NCBI GenBank assembly: GCA_030278955.1
Contig: JAOANR010000005.1
Coordinates: 32,913,849 to 32,977,848 of the forward strand
Source of the DNA: Hygrophila difformis
Taxonomy: Eukaryota; Streptophyta; Magnoliopsida; Lamiales; Acanthaceae
Length of the DNA stretch: 64,000 nucleotides
Direction of reading: 5' to 3'
Shown here: positions 22,187-31,998 of the stretch, in pieces
Layout: each line of letters begins with the position of its first letter
Numbering within the stretch: the first letter of the stretch is position 1
Position numbers and translations under genes: made by a program
Notes under the pieces: model-generated
Databases searched by the model: none
Told to the model about the DNA's origin: nothing
Seen by the model: only the letters and a program-made list of their open reading frames with translations

Positions 22187-22507
22187 ATTGAACTCAAAAT
22201 TGTTGGGTTATATGTCAGTGTTTAACTTCTATTGGATCATTAATAAGCATACAATTAACTATCAAATTCTTGTTAAAAATTGATCTAAAATATATATTTT
22301 CAATTATACATGTCACCAGTTTAGTGAGATAATTAACAAATATTAATTTTTAAAAATATAATTAATAATTTCATAGGATCTTAGGATCCCGATTCGATCT
22401 TACGATCCCGATCTTGCAAAGCAAAAACGATCCTACTTAGGATCCCGATCTTGATAACCATGCTAGAGAGTATGATATTCAACTACAAGTACCGGCTTTG
22501 GGAATTA

Positions 22508-22769
22508 CTCCCTCCGTTTTCATATAATTGAAACATTTATGGATTTCACGCAGTCCAATATATTTTTTTAACGCTCAATATCTCTAATTGTATAAAAAAA
22601 TAAACATTATAAAAATTTGATAATATAAATCTACGTGACTAGACGAATCCAATAAGATCCCACTTGACTATGTTTTATCTTATATAATTCTATTAAAAAA
22701 TTGAATCAAAGTTACTCAATAAATAGTAAAAACTATGCCAATGTTTCATTTTTTCAAAGACGGAGGGAG
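22508..22769. mobile_element. Stowaway MITE, 262 bp
   Basis: Inverted ends CTCCCTCCGTTTTC and complement of GACGGAGGGAG, flanked by TA on both sides (22506-22507, 22770-22771). These are the hallmarks of Stowaway (Tc1/mariner) MITEs. The centre is AT-rich and non-coding. Confidence 0.95.
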
Positions 22770-22921
22770 TAGTTAGAATTCATAATATTTGAATAGAGTT
22801 AGAGGTTAAATTATAAGAACTGATCGGAACTCATAACCTGTATTTAAGATTATTACAGCTTACAATCACAATTCACACATCTGTTCAATATTTTCTTCTA
22901 TTGTCCATTACGTGTATATAC

Positions 22922-23463
22922 CATATAGTTTTTAAGATCTCGATCCCGATCTTAGGATATTACGATTTTACGATCACACCTCTCTGAAACGATCCCGATC
23001 CTTATAAGATCTTAAAATTAGTAAGATCCCGATCCTGATAGTAGAATGTTACGATCTTGTGGTTATACTCCCTCAAAGGCTTCTACGATCTTACGATCTT
23101 ACCCTCTAAAACACATAAAATTTTTGTAGTATTTTATGATTTGGAATCAAAGTAACTTGTTTCTTTTTATTTTAAACTTAAGAGCTTGTATTCCTTATGT
23201 ATGATGTATAGAAAAAATATAATGTGTATTTATATATATGGAAATGTTTTATGTTTGATTGTGATGTTTTTGTACTGTATTGGATTAATTAACTTGCAAG
23301 ATTCATAAACACACAAAATAATGCTTTTACTTGTTAGTATGCATAATTAAGTTTATCCATTATTGCAATTTCATAAGATCTTAGGATCCCGATTCGATCC
23401 TACGATTCCGATCTTGCAAAGGGAAAAACGATCTCATATAGATTCCCGATCTTAACAACCTTG
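22922..23463. mobile_element. GATC-rich hAT-type element G2, 542 bp
   Basis: Left end CATATAGTTTTTAAGATC, right end complement CAAGGTTGTTAAGATCGGG, with a perfect 8-bp duplication gtatatac at 22914-22921 and 23464-23471. Its right arm is clearly similar to that of G1 (shared aggatcccgattcgatc and cgatcttgcaaag blocks). GATCC/GGATC-type motifs cluster toward both ends while the centre is AT-rich. No ORF. Confidence 0.85.
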
Positions 23464-23659
23464 GTATATACTACCAGGGCCGTCTCGGACGTTGTAGCGG
23501 CCCTGAGCCAAAAAAAAAGTTGGGCCTTATAAAGATAATTAAATTTTTTTTACTACATAAAATTAATTTAATATTCACTTTATTAAACTATATAAAATAG
23601 TAATACTATTTTATTTTGTCAAAATATACACTATTTTATTTAAGATTTTTATTTCACCC

Positions 23660-23665
<6 letters not shown>

Positions 23666-23707
<42 letters not shown>

Positions 23708-23868
23708 CTGAACAACCTATACAGACTAGGAAAGGGTGGTAGGACCCCATATCACACAAATTACAAAGGGATAAAGGGTAGGGATATGAAGCCGAGTGGG
23801 GGAATCGAACTCCCAACTTCTAGGTTGGGAATTGGGAGATTTGATCACTAACATAAGCCCCTATCCCC
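23666..23868 (-). mobile_element. tRNA-derived SINE, about 200 bp
   Basis: The + strand shows about 42 T (the poly-A tail of a minus-strand insertion). On the minus strand the body has GAGTTCGATTCCCCC (complement about 23804-23818), which contains a pol III B box. Target duplications of 15 bp flank it: atttcaccctaagat (23651-23665) and atttcaccataagat (23869-23883). The A box is less clear. Mobilised by a LINE reverse transcriptase in trans. Confidence 0.85.
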
Positions 23869-23931
23869 ATTTCACCATAAGATTGATGAAATAATATTAC
23901 TACCAAAATAATGATATAAATACATAAAATA

Positions 23932-24589
23932 TTTTTTTTGGGTGAACAATGACACATAAGTGTCGGCTAAGGGGAAAAAACTAAAAAAACTCTACAGCAG
24001 GGGGGTGGGAAAGAAAACAATAAACCAAAAGGAAAACAAGGACCGAGGAGTCTAGTGCCGAGGCAACCACACCCTCGCCATATCTCGAGCAACAAGCGAC
24101 TTCACGTCATCAGGAGGAAAGACTCACGTAGTGAAGAAGTCTACAGAATGCGCTCCCCTTTTAACCATAGCATCTGCAACAAAGTTACTTTCTCTATAAA
24201 TATGGTGCCAATGAATTCCAGGAGACCGCGACAATAAATCTAAAATATTACGAACCAAGGGGAACAAGCCATGTCCGGGAGTGATATCCATCTGAATATG
24301 ACGTAATGCCTCCATAGAATCAATATAACAACAAGCAGTCGCAACCCCTCTCTCTTGAAGACATTTCAGACCTCGCCAGATACCATGCAATTCCGCAACA
24401 AGGATCGAAGTAAGATCCATGTTGCCAAAGAAGCCTGTCAACCAATGACCATCACTTTTCCGAATAACAGCACCAAACTCTGCTTGGCCAAGGATTCCCC
24501 ATGTAACTACCGTCAACATGCAAGACTGTTTTGGAGCAACGATGGAGTTTCCAAGTCATATACCGCGCTATCACCACACGCGGCTGCCT
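23932..24589 (-). mobile_element. 5'-truncated LINE
   Basis: A run of 8 T at 23932-23939 (poly-A of the minus strand) is followed leftward-to-rightward by the 3' UTR and the RNase H domain of a plant L1-type LINE. The element is cut at its 5' side near 24589. Clear target duplications were not found. Confidence 0.65.
24124..24519 (-). pseudogene. LINE RNase H domain (RVT_3 type)
   Basis: The 131-codon frame resembles the C-terminal RNase H of plant non-LTR elements: FGAVIRKSDGHWLTGF at the first catalytic strand, VAELHGIWRGLKCL with the catalytic Glu, YIDSMEALRHI with the Asp, and WHHIYRESNFVADAMVKRG with the final His-Arg-x-x-N-x-x-A-D pattern. All four expected acidic/His positions are visible. 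The endonuclease and RT domains are missing upstream, so this is a dead remnant although the frame itself is open. Confidence 0.8.
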
Positions 24590-24644
24590 GAAAAAAACAC
24601 GATCAAATGTTATGCTTGAAAAAACACGATCAAATGTTATGCTT
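24590..24644 (+). repeat. 27-bp tandem duplication
   Basis: Two copies of GAAAAAA(A)CACGATCAAATGTTATGCTT stand head to tail at the 5' edge of the LINE, inside element H. They may be a by-product of LINE insertion or slippage. Confidence 0.8.
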
Positions 24645-24804
24645 AAACACTATGTAAATTTATTTAAACATTAAATAATAAATATGAAATATTTTAAAAA
24701 ATCAAAAACCATAACATAAAAAGAATTAAGATAGGACCCCAAAATTGTGGGGCCCTGTGCAGGAGCTCTATTGGCTCTTGCCAAAAGACGTCTTTGTATA
24801 CTAT

Positions 24805-25306
24805 TACACTCTATAAGTTTACTGGCTTTCACTAGAATAATTTTAAATGCTTTATTACTTAGATTAAATTTTTTTTCCTAAGGATTAGATAAAATCACGC
24901 ATTCGACAACCGAATAAAAGAACCGGAGAATATAAGGTGTGGGAATTGTTGCTATTGCACACTCTCTAGAGAACCATACCCGAAAGAATATAAACACATG
25001 CAACCGGTCGCTTTCGATTTACAATTCTTGTAAGAAATGAAACCTTTAGCAAAGTGACATCCCATTTGTATTCCGATACATGTCAAATACATATCAAATA
25101 ATATTAACAGGTAAATACACAACAGATGATGATTCATTACCTTAATTAACAATTCATCAAATATTACGACGAAGACAAGTTCATTTCAACAACCTAACTT
25201 TAATTCAAGACCACTTTACTTAATTCAACAACGGAACATTAATACTACTATAAATTCAAGACCAATTAATGAGACATGAAAATAAACCAGATCGATATAT
25301 CATGAT
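24805..25306. other. Intergenic, 3' side of the carboxylesterase
   Basis: About 500 bp of AT-rich unique DNA. It should include the 3' UTR of the minus-strand gene; no clear polyadenylation signal could be chosen among several AATAAA-like strings. Confidence 0.5.
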
Positions 25307-26448
25307 TCATGCACCATCAAATTTAAATCTCCCGTTAAGATTAGGATGCAACACGAGGGACATCTCTCTCGCGTCGGACAAGGTTTCTTCCACGAACAAA
25401 TTCAAATCGTCGTACAATATCTGCGCCGCCGTCGAGTTCAGCAGCTCTATCCCATGGGATCCCCCGTCCCTTATCCCCTTATAAACCCTAACTCCACAGC
25501 TCACCAGAAACTCCGCCAGCCCCACGGATCTGTCCACCAGCGGGTCCCCCATGTCCCCCTTGATGTACACCGCCGGCAGGCCCAACAACCGCCCGTCATA
25601 ACTCCCGCCGCTCATCGGGTTACAGAACTCGTGGTCCCTGTCGGCGCCTATCGGCAGCGCCAGCGCCCACAGCACGTCCGCAACGTCCATCGGCACGAAG
25701 CTGTCGTTTTTCAACCTGATTTCCGACTGAGTGCGCTGCACCCCGCCGAAAAATGGCTGGTTCAGCATGAGCCCGCGGATTCGGACGGGGCTGAAGTCGA
25801 AGTCCGAGGCGCGGAGCGCCACGTGGTACGCTATGTTGCCGCCGGCGCCGCTGCCGAGGATGAACACTTTGGAAAAGTCGGCGTACTTCATCCAGGGATC
25901 GCAGCCGCCGGTGGTACACAGGGATTGGTTCCTGATCCAGAATATGGCGTTCAGTCCATCGTCGTAGGCGGAGGGGAGGCGGTTCTCGGGCGCGAGGCGG
26001 TACGCGACGGAGACAACGAGGGCATTGAGGTGGGCGGCGACATTTTCGCAGAGGAGGTGGTAGACGACGGTGGAAGAGCTGTAGAGGACGAAGTCACCCC
26101 GTGGAAGTTAATGATGAGGGGGAGGTCGCCGAATACCGATGTGTTGAGGGGGATGTAGAGGCGGACAAAGGCGGTGGAGTTGGGGCTGAGGCTGAGGCTG
26201 ATGTCCTTGGAGAAGGCGGTGGGCGAGGAATTGGTGGAGGCGGCAGCGTCGTCGTCGGGGGTGGGGTCGACCATGGGGATGGTGATGGATCGGTTAAGGG
26301 TTCCGTCGGAGTTCCAGGAGATGTCGAGGGCTTTGAATGCCTTATCCCAGTCGAGAGTAGGATCGGACAACAAGGATGGGAGGGTTTCTTGGCATTGACA
26401 TTGTAGGAGAAGAAGGGACAGGAAGAAGAAGAGGGCGATAAGGATCAT
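25307..26448 (-). pseudogene. Carboxylesterase (CXE family), frameshifted and with altered nucleophile
   Basis: An intronless plant carboxylesterase of the alpha/beta-hydrolase fold-3 family, which hydrolyses small esters. I take ATG 26448 as the start because it opens a signal peptide (MILIALFFFLSLLLLQCQCQ) and lies about 85 bp below a TATA run; an in-frame ATG at 26493 would leave almost no 5' UTR. The first frame runs to LPLIINFHG, the oxyanion-hole HGGG region, where one base is missing in a G run near 26098. The matching frame then gives YRLAPENRLPSAYDDGLNA and continues to the stop at 25307. The nucleophile elbow reads LGSGAGGNIAYH, with Gly where the catalytic Ser of GxSxG is expected; the Asp (GDPLVDR) and His (DGGSHGIEL) are present. 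A cytosolic location is usual for the family, so the signal peptide is odd. The frameshift could be a sequence error; the Ser change is independent of it. Confidence 0.85.
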
Positions 26449-26531
26449 ATTCGTCTGTAGTAATGGATTGTGAAATATGATGAGGGAAGACATACATACA
26501 CGGTGAGCAATGGGGGAACAAAGAAATACAG

Positions 26532-26543
26532 TATATATATATA
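26532..26543 (-). promoter_or_regulatory. Probable TATA box of the carboxylesterase
   Basis: A TATATATATATA run 84 bp upstream of ATG 26448 on the minus strand. It predicts a start of transcription near 26505, giving a 5' UTR of about 57 nt. Confidence 0.5.
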
Positions 26544-27024
26544 CTATCTAAGTAATTTGGTACCTTAATCCATTGCATTTTAAACCTTATTTCGAAATTC
26601 AGTATAGTAATCATTTCTTTTCGTCAACTTGTACAAGTTAATATTTATTTTATATAATGTCAACATCTAAAAGTCAATATTTTAAATTTCAATACCTCAA
26701 ATGCACACTATTTTTAAGGTTGATGTTGTGGTACTGTGGCCAATCCCTTGATGTATTGTAGTACAACATCTTAGCTGTTAATGAGATTGAGATATTAACT
26801 AGAAGGATAAAATAAGATAGTAAACTCATTGAAGGTAGCGGTCAATTCCATTGTGGGGGTTTAATACCCTATTATCAACGAGGACATCCAATTTGCAAAT
26901 TTTTGGAGTAAATAAGTAAGAAAGCAACTACCCCAAAAATATGAAATTATTAGTAAGAACAAATATAATGCTTTAATTTGCTGTAAGCGCACTACTGTGC
27001 GTAGACTCACTGCAAATATGTTAT
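26544..27024. other. Upstream region of the carboxylesterase and flank of B2
   Basis: AT-rich unique DNA without ORFs of interest. The last five bases (gttat, 27020-27024) are the left target duplication of B2; the right partner is not recognisable because the right LTR of B2 is disturbed. Confidence 0.5.
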
Positions 27025-27634
27025 TGTTTGGCTGCTGGTTCGAGGCAAGGACTTTTTTTCTCCTCAAGGGAGGCTATCGGAAAAGAATCAAATCGATTAA
27101 GCGTTCGGAATTCAATAATGCGTCCAAACTTGACTGATTATTACTCGAACCTCAGTGGCAACAATGGAAAACAAATGGAAATCTACCAGTTGCTAAGAAA
27201 CAACGACGGATTATCCTCAACTAGCTACCAAAATCTACCTGTTGTTAAGGAACAACGGCTGATTTGGAAAAGTAACCACTACAACTAGGCTAGAATCTAG
27301 AAAGCTGGTAAAGGAAAATAATAAAAGATACAAGGAAGTAAATCGACATAAAGAAAATTTGTCATGGATTTGTCTCTCCTGATTCTGTGCTCGGCATCCC
27401 CTAATTATAACCGGAGCAATTGAGCTGAATATAACAGTTCCACAACTGTCCTTTCGAGCCGATCTAGCGTCTCTCCTTAGGCTGGTTTTGCTTCTGCTGG
27501 CTTCGGCCGATCTCTTCAACTCTGGACTCGGGCCTTATCTGATATTTTCCCTCTTTTCCTCTCAACCCACTATTTTCTCTCTCTCTCTCTCTCTCTGGCC
27601 CGAACTTAGTCCACTAGTTTTCTTGGCCACAACA
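27025..27634 (-). repeat. 3' LTR of B2
   Basis: 610 bp, + strand TGTTTGGCTG...GGCCACAACA. It differs strongly from the right LTR, so the element is old. The TATA box position seen in other copies (TATAAATAGGGG) is damaged (complement ctaattata at about 27401). A (CT)n run at 27576-27596 lies near its right end. Confidence 0.85.
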
Positions 27635-27650
27635 GATGCCCTCCTTACTT
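27635..27650 (-). other. Polypurine tract of B2
   Basis: The complement reads purine-rich GTAAGGAGGGCATC directly at the LTR. The identical string follows the LTR fragment at 1626, confirming the LTR border. Confidence 0.75.
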
Positions 27651-27863
27651 GGGCACGCTTCCAGCCGGAGAGGGCCCAAGTAAACTAAAAACCCCCTTTT
27701 CCCTATTCGGCGCCAACTCCTCCGGGGTATCCGGTCACGATCACCTGTGCTCCTCAAATCTCGCTAAACCGTGGCGTCATCATTATCCGTCTTTTCAACT
27801 TCTTTTTCTATCTTGCTTTCTCTCAATCCTTCACCTTTCTCTTACTCTCTCATCTATTTTTCC

Positions 27864-30033
27864 ATGGCGGAAACACAACCCCTTTCTCCTACCTCTTCCA
27901 AGATCGCGAGTATTGAAGAATCTTTTGCGAATTGCACCTCCAGTCGTCTCACTGACGATGGTATCACCACATTGGGCCTTTGGCGACTTCCAAGGAAGTA
28001 GATGTTTGTTCTTCCCACCTCTTTGACCAGAAGACCATTCCGTTGTTTGAGAAATGGTTTTCTCCATGGCTTCTCCAATCTCGGCACTTGGCCTAATGTG
28101 ATTATTGAATACACAGACTGGTATGCTCATGTTCGGCCGCATTGTGAAGGTCATTGGTTGTCCGCAGGTGTTGGTCACCCGGTTAATCTGAGCGTCAGAC
28201 CATTTCCTTTTGATCTTCGGCCAATCTTTGCTCTGTTATGTTTCTAGAATTCTTCCTTGAACCGCTTTTGTTTTCCGTGGGGTATAATGACTCCCACTAT
28301 TCAGGATGTTAAGCTTCTCCTTGACTTGCCTTTCCTTGGAAAAAATAGCCTAGGAGTCTTCGGTAGTGCGAAGCCGACTAGGCTTAATACCGGGTTCGAT
28401 TCCAAGCATAACTACATTAACTGGATCAAGCATTACAGGAGTGACTCATCATCTCTAGTACTTCAAGAGCAAGAGCCCTTGGCCTTCATGATGTACCTGC
28501 TTAGTCGGTTTTTCTGGTGTTCCTCGGCCAAGTCGGTGATTCTTAAAGTATTCTCGCTGGCTCGTGAGCTTGTGAAAAAGAACCGTATGCCTTTGACCGA
28601 TTTCTTCTTGGCCCAACTGTATACTGGTATTTCGATTCAATTCATGGGTTGGGAGAATGGCCACCAGGACAAGTCTCGTGGCCCCCTTTGTTTTCTTCAC
28701 TCATGACTAGTTTGGCATTTCCGAGATATTTCTGGCCTCGGAGATCAAATACCGATTACCATGCCCCCTTCGAGTAATGATTTACTTGGATTTGTCTTCC
28801 TGATATGACTATTACCCAGTGGATATACTATTTCATGAATAGATCGCCCACTACTTCCCTCTCTGATTATTCCTAGGGTGGTGTGCCTGGTACTTGGGTT
28901 TCGGCTATCGGCACCCCTCCCTTCGGTCTGCCTTTACGGAAGCCTCTTGCTCAAGTTTGTAATGCCTGTATCATCCCTCACCACATTTTCAATTATTCTC
29001 CGGTGGTGCCTCGCAATCATTCCATTCTTTCCAAGGTATATAATCCTCACTTAGTTAGGCGTCAATTTGACTTTACTCAGGATTTAGTTCTTCCCTTCGG
29101 GGCAACCCGAACATATATAACAAGGATTATCAGGAAAGATGGTCCACGCCCATTTCAGTGCTAACTTGCAAGCCCATTTCAGTGCTAACTAGCAACGTAG
29201 GAGTTGGGTTTGTCGAACTTCCCACGCCCATAGCCCTTCATCAAGGGAAGTTCGACAAACATTCCTCTGATTATCAGGAATTTATGAGCAAGTTGTCCGG
29301 CATCAACCTTCTTAAACTCAAATTTTCGGAAGAACTCGCTGCAACCCAATTGGAAATTTGCCGTCTTTAACGCAAAGCGCAAGATCTTGAGAACGCATTA
29401 GCCGCCGCCGATAAAGAATCGGCTCGTTTGCAGCGTCTTGTTAAACAGCTCCATAAATCTGCTCAAGTTCCAAAAGAGAAGCTCACCAGTCTTCAGCGAG
29501 AGATGGGGTATCTTTCTTTGCGATCAGCTTTAGTGAGGAGGTTATTGGTGTTTTTCATAGATTATGGTCGGAGACTCAAGCCGTGGTTGATAAACTCCGC
29601 CCCGTTGCTGCTAAACTGCGTCCTTCGTCCGACCCTTCCTTGGCTTCTGTCGATTCCGTTGCTATCTCGACACTGGAGAATGAATCTAGGCCCTCAGAAG
29701 TCACTCCATCGTCAACTCGTCCCTCCGCCGGAGACGGCATAGCCTAACTGCATTATTTTTATCTTTTATTGAGTGCTCTTTTTTTTTATATATATATATC
29801 CCTGTTATTCTCTTCCAGATACCCAGTCTGAACTTCTCCGTGACACATTCGAGCATCTGCTTTCATCTCAACCAGACGAACCTCATACATTATCCGTAGA
29901 TGAAGCTCGTGTGCTTCAAGACTTTCAATCGGCTTTGGACTCCACAGTTGGTTCTGGTCCCACGGAAGATCCGCACGCTGATTGTCTTCCTGGGTCGGAT
30001 GATGATATTGTTTTTGATATTAGCGAAGACTAG
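27864..30033 (+). pseudogene. Antisense ORF in the 3' region of B2, plant-mobile-domain-like
   Basis: The frame runs opposite to gag-pol and away from the 3' LTR. It starts at ATG 27864 (MAETQPLSPTSSKIASIEES), with open pieces at 27864-28001, 28002-28247, 28257-28706, 28883-29164, 29158-29742 and 29773-30033. The piece at 28257 has WGIMTPTIQDVKLLLDLPFLG, similar to the PMD signature of plant mobile domain proteins; a tract near 29240-29520 is a likely coiled coil (AAADKESARLQRLVKQLHKS) and the C-terminus is acidic (GSDDDIVFDISED). Two joins are single in-frame stops (28245, 29368), others are frame changes; 29770-29819 looks like a pyrimidine-rich splice acceptor. Antisense ORFs at this place are known from Tat-lineage elements such as maize Grande. 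Family assignment is moderate. Confidence 0.6.
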
Positions 30034-30995
30034 AACTCATTATTTTTTTTTATTTTTGGATTCATTAGTCGTAATGGCTGTAATTTGTGTTCGGCTGGAC
30101 CTCTGTAACAGACCCCTTGTCCTTGGTGTGTTTTTGTTGACTCAATTGGACTTTCGGCCGATTTCTGTATGTATAATCGGCCTGTTCATTGACATTTGTC
30201 TCTTTGCGCATTACTTTGTCAATTCCCCGTGATCTTCGGGATTTCTCTTGGCAGGGAAATATTCTCTGCAACTTTCTCGATAATTCTTTTCCATAATTAT
30301 CATTTACTGATTTACGTTTCTAATCTCGCCATTAATGTTGCCTTTTGAATCTCTTATAAATACCAGTAGTCCTATGTCCTCCAGCACAACGCTTCACAAT
30401 GTATTCCACACTTTCTTCGATCTACACTCTTTCCCTTACGCCTACGCCTCCACTGCCTGTTAGGTTTCCTTATTCTTTAGCATTTTTAGCTAAGATACAA
30501 AGAGCTTTCGTCCGTGTAGCGCAAACTCAGCTAATTTTCTCATTATCATATTCATGCGGGAGAAGATCTCTGGATATTTTTTCTAACATTGATCTCGTCG
30601 GTCATCTTCAGGCTTCGACCTGTCTCTAAATATTGATATGACCTGTCGGATCCTTATTTATATTGGTCCCATAGTTTTGGGTGACCGATTGGTACTCAGG
30701 CCTTTCTATGGGACCATATAGTTTATTTTGCTCTGAAGGGCATACGCCTCGGAGTTTCTTCGGTTGCTCAGTAGGGTATGCTCTTTACCTTGAGGAGCGA
30801 AATTGACTATTATATTTTTCTTTTTTTTTTTTTGATCGGGTGAGGCTGGTTTCACTAGCACAGCCTTTACCGATCTCCTGGGCGGGAAGGACTTGGGAAT
30901 GATCCTGAATGTCTTCCACTTCAGATTCCACTATTTTTCTTCTCTTCCCTGCCGTTGTAGACTAGGACGTTTCCCTTGTATATTGTAACTTCAGA
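30034..30995 (-). other. Non-coding part of the B2 3' region
   Basis: About 960 bp between the antisense ORF and integrase. It holds T-rich runs and no convincing frame on either strand; a short + frame at 30399-30629 shows no recognised motif. Confidence 0.5.
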
Positions 30996-31996
30996 CTACC
31001 CAAGCCATCTTCGGCCGAAGTAGCTCGTTATTGTAATTTTCGTCTTTGGAATAAAATGTTTACTTTTCCTGTTTAATCCCAAACTGAAGCATAATATTTT
31101 TTCATATATCTTACATTTACTGGATTCGTCACTTGCTCTCCATTTTCGTCCACTAGTGTGTATGCTCCATTTGGTAATTTCGCCTGAACAATAAACGACC
31201 CCTCCCAATTGGGGCTCCATTTTCCCATTTGGCCATCCTTCTTCTTGGGTGGCGATATAACTTTCCAAACCAATCGCCAACTTCAAAACGTTTGACTCGG
31301 ATTCTTTTATTGTGCCAATCGACCACATCATCCTTATTTTTCTGCAAATTCTCGAATGCTTCAACCCGATCGGAATTAACATCTAATAATTCATCCTTCA
31401 TCGCTTGATCATATTGTTCGGCTGAGACTTGGTCTGCCTGACTTGTCCTTAGAGTTGGCACTGTTATTTCAGCTGGTAGTACTGGTGTTCCGATAGGCCC
31501 ATAATGCTTCAGAAAACTTTTCATGCTACTTCCTTGGTTGATCTTTAATCATTTTCTTAATAATTCCTATCAACTGCTTGTTTGTGGCCTCTGCTTGCCC
31601 GTTTCCCTGCGGATAATAGAGGGATGAATGAACGATCTTCATTCTATATTCGTCAGCAAAGGCCTTCACTTTATCTCCCATAAACACGGTTCCTCTGTCT
31701 GTTAAAATTGTTTGTGGAATCCCAAATCTGTAAATAAATTGTTTTTTAATAAATTCAATGACCTCTTGTTGAGAAATACTAACATATGCTTGTGCTTCGG
31801 CCCACTTTGTGAAATAATCTGTGGCCACCAAGACATATTCGTGTCTTTTTGTAGAAGAGGGGTGAATTTTTCCAATAATATCCATAGCCCATCCTCGGAA
31901 CGGCAATGGTTTAATCATAATACGTAACTCTTGGGCCGGTAACTTCAGAATCAGCATGCTTCTGGCACTCGCGACATCCCTTAGCATAGCTTTCAC
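30996..31996 (-). pseudogene. Integrase of B2
   Basis: The core is open from 31996 to 31526: WAMDIIGKIHPSS holds the first catalytic Asp, ILTDRGTVF the second (Arg replaces the usual Asn), and NGQAEATNK the Glu of the DDE triad. Downstream the C-terminal part is split over two frames (31524-31153, 31273-31073), with LPNGAYTLVDENGEQV as the late conserved stretch. A stop precedes a separate frame that carries the degenerate zinc finger. Function is lost through frameshifts; the catalytic residues themselves survive. Confidence 0.8.
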
Positions 31997-31998
31997 AA

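Larger units (their letters stand above)
11820..22462. mobile_element. GATC-rich hAT-type element G1 carrying chromovirus C
   Basis: Terminal inverted repeats are CATAGTTATCAAAATCGCGA on the left and CATGGTTATCAAGATCGGGA (complement) on the right. An identical 8-bp target duplication, ctagagag, flanks it at 11812-11819 and 22463-22470. Only about 565 bp belong to G1 itself (11820-12118 and 22187-22462); the rest is the nested retrotransposon C. The left arm has about 14 GATC sites in 155 bp, arranged as direct and inverted GGATC/GATCC copies, including an inverted pair around 11946-11991. No transposase ORF, so it is non-autonomous. G2 at 22922-23463 is a second member. Confidence 0.85.
23475..24796. 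mobile_element. hAT-like element H, 1.3 kb, with SINE and LINE inserts
   Basis: The left end CAGGGCCGTCTCGG and the right end (complement CAAAGACGTCTTTTGG) are imperfect inverted repeats. They are flanked by tatactac (23467-23474) and tatactat (24797-24804), an 8-bp duplication with one mismatch. Subterminal 'ggccctgagcc' and 'ggggccctgtgc' phrases are typical of a widespread plant hAT-like family. It has no transposase; inside it lie a SINE and a LINE 3' end. Confidence 0.7.

Noticed and set aside
23804..23818. B-box-like sequence considered as part of a tRNA gene
   Set aside because: No cloverleaf or matching acceptor stem; the poly-A tail and target duplications identify a SINE.
25346..26158. 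270-codon open frame on + opposite the carboxylesterase
   Set aside because: It is a shadow of the GC-rich coding strand; composition (V, H, R, A rich) and lack of motifs fit an antisense artefact.
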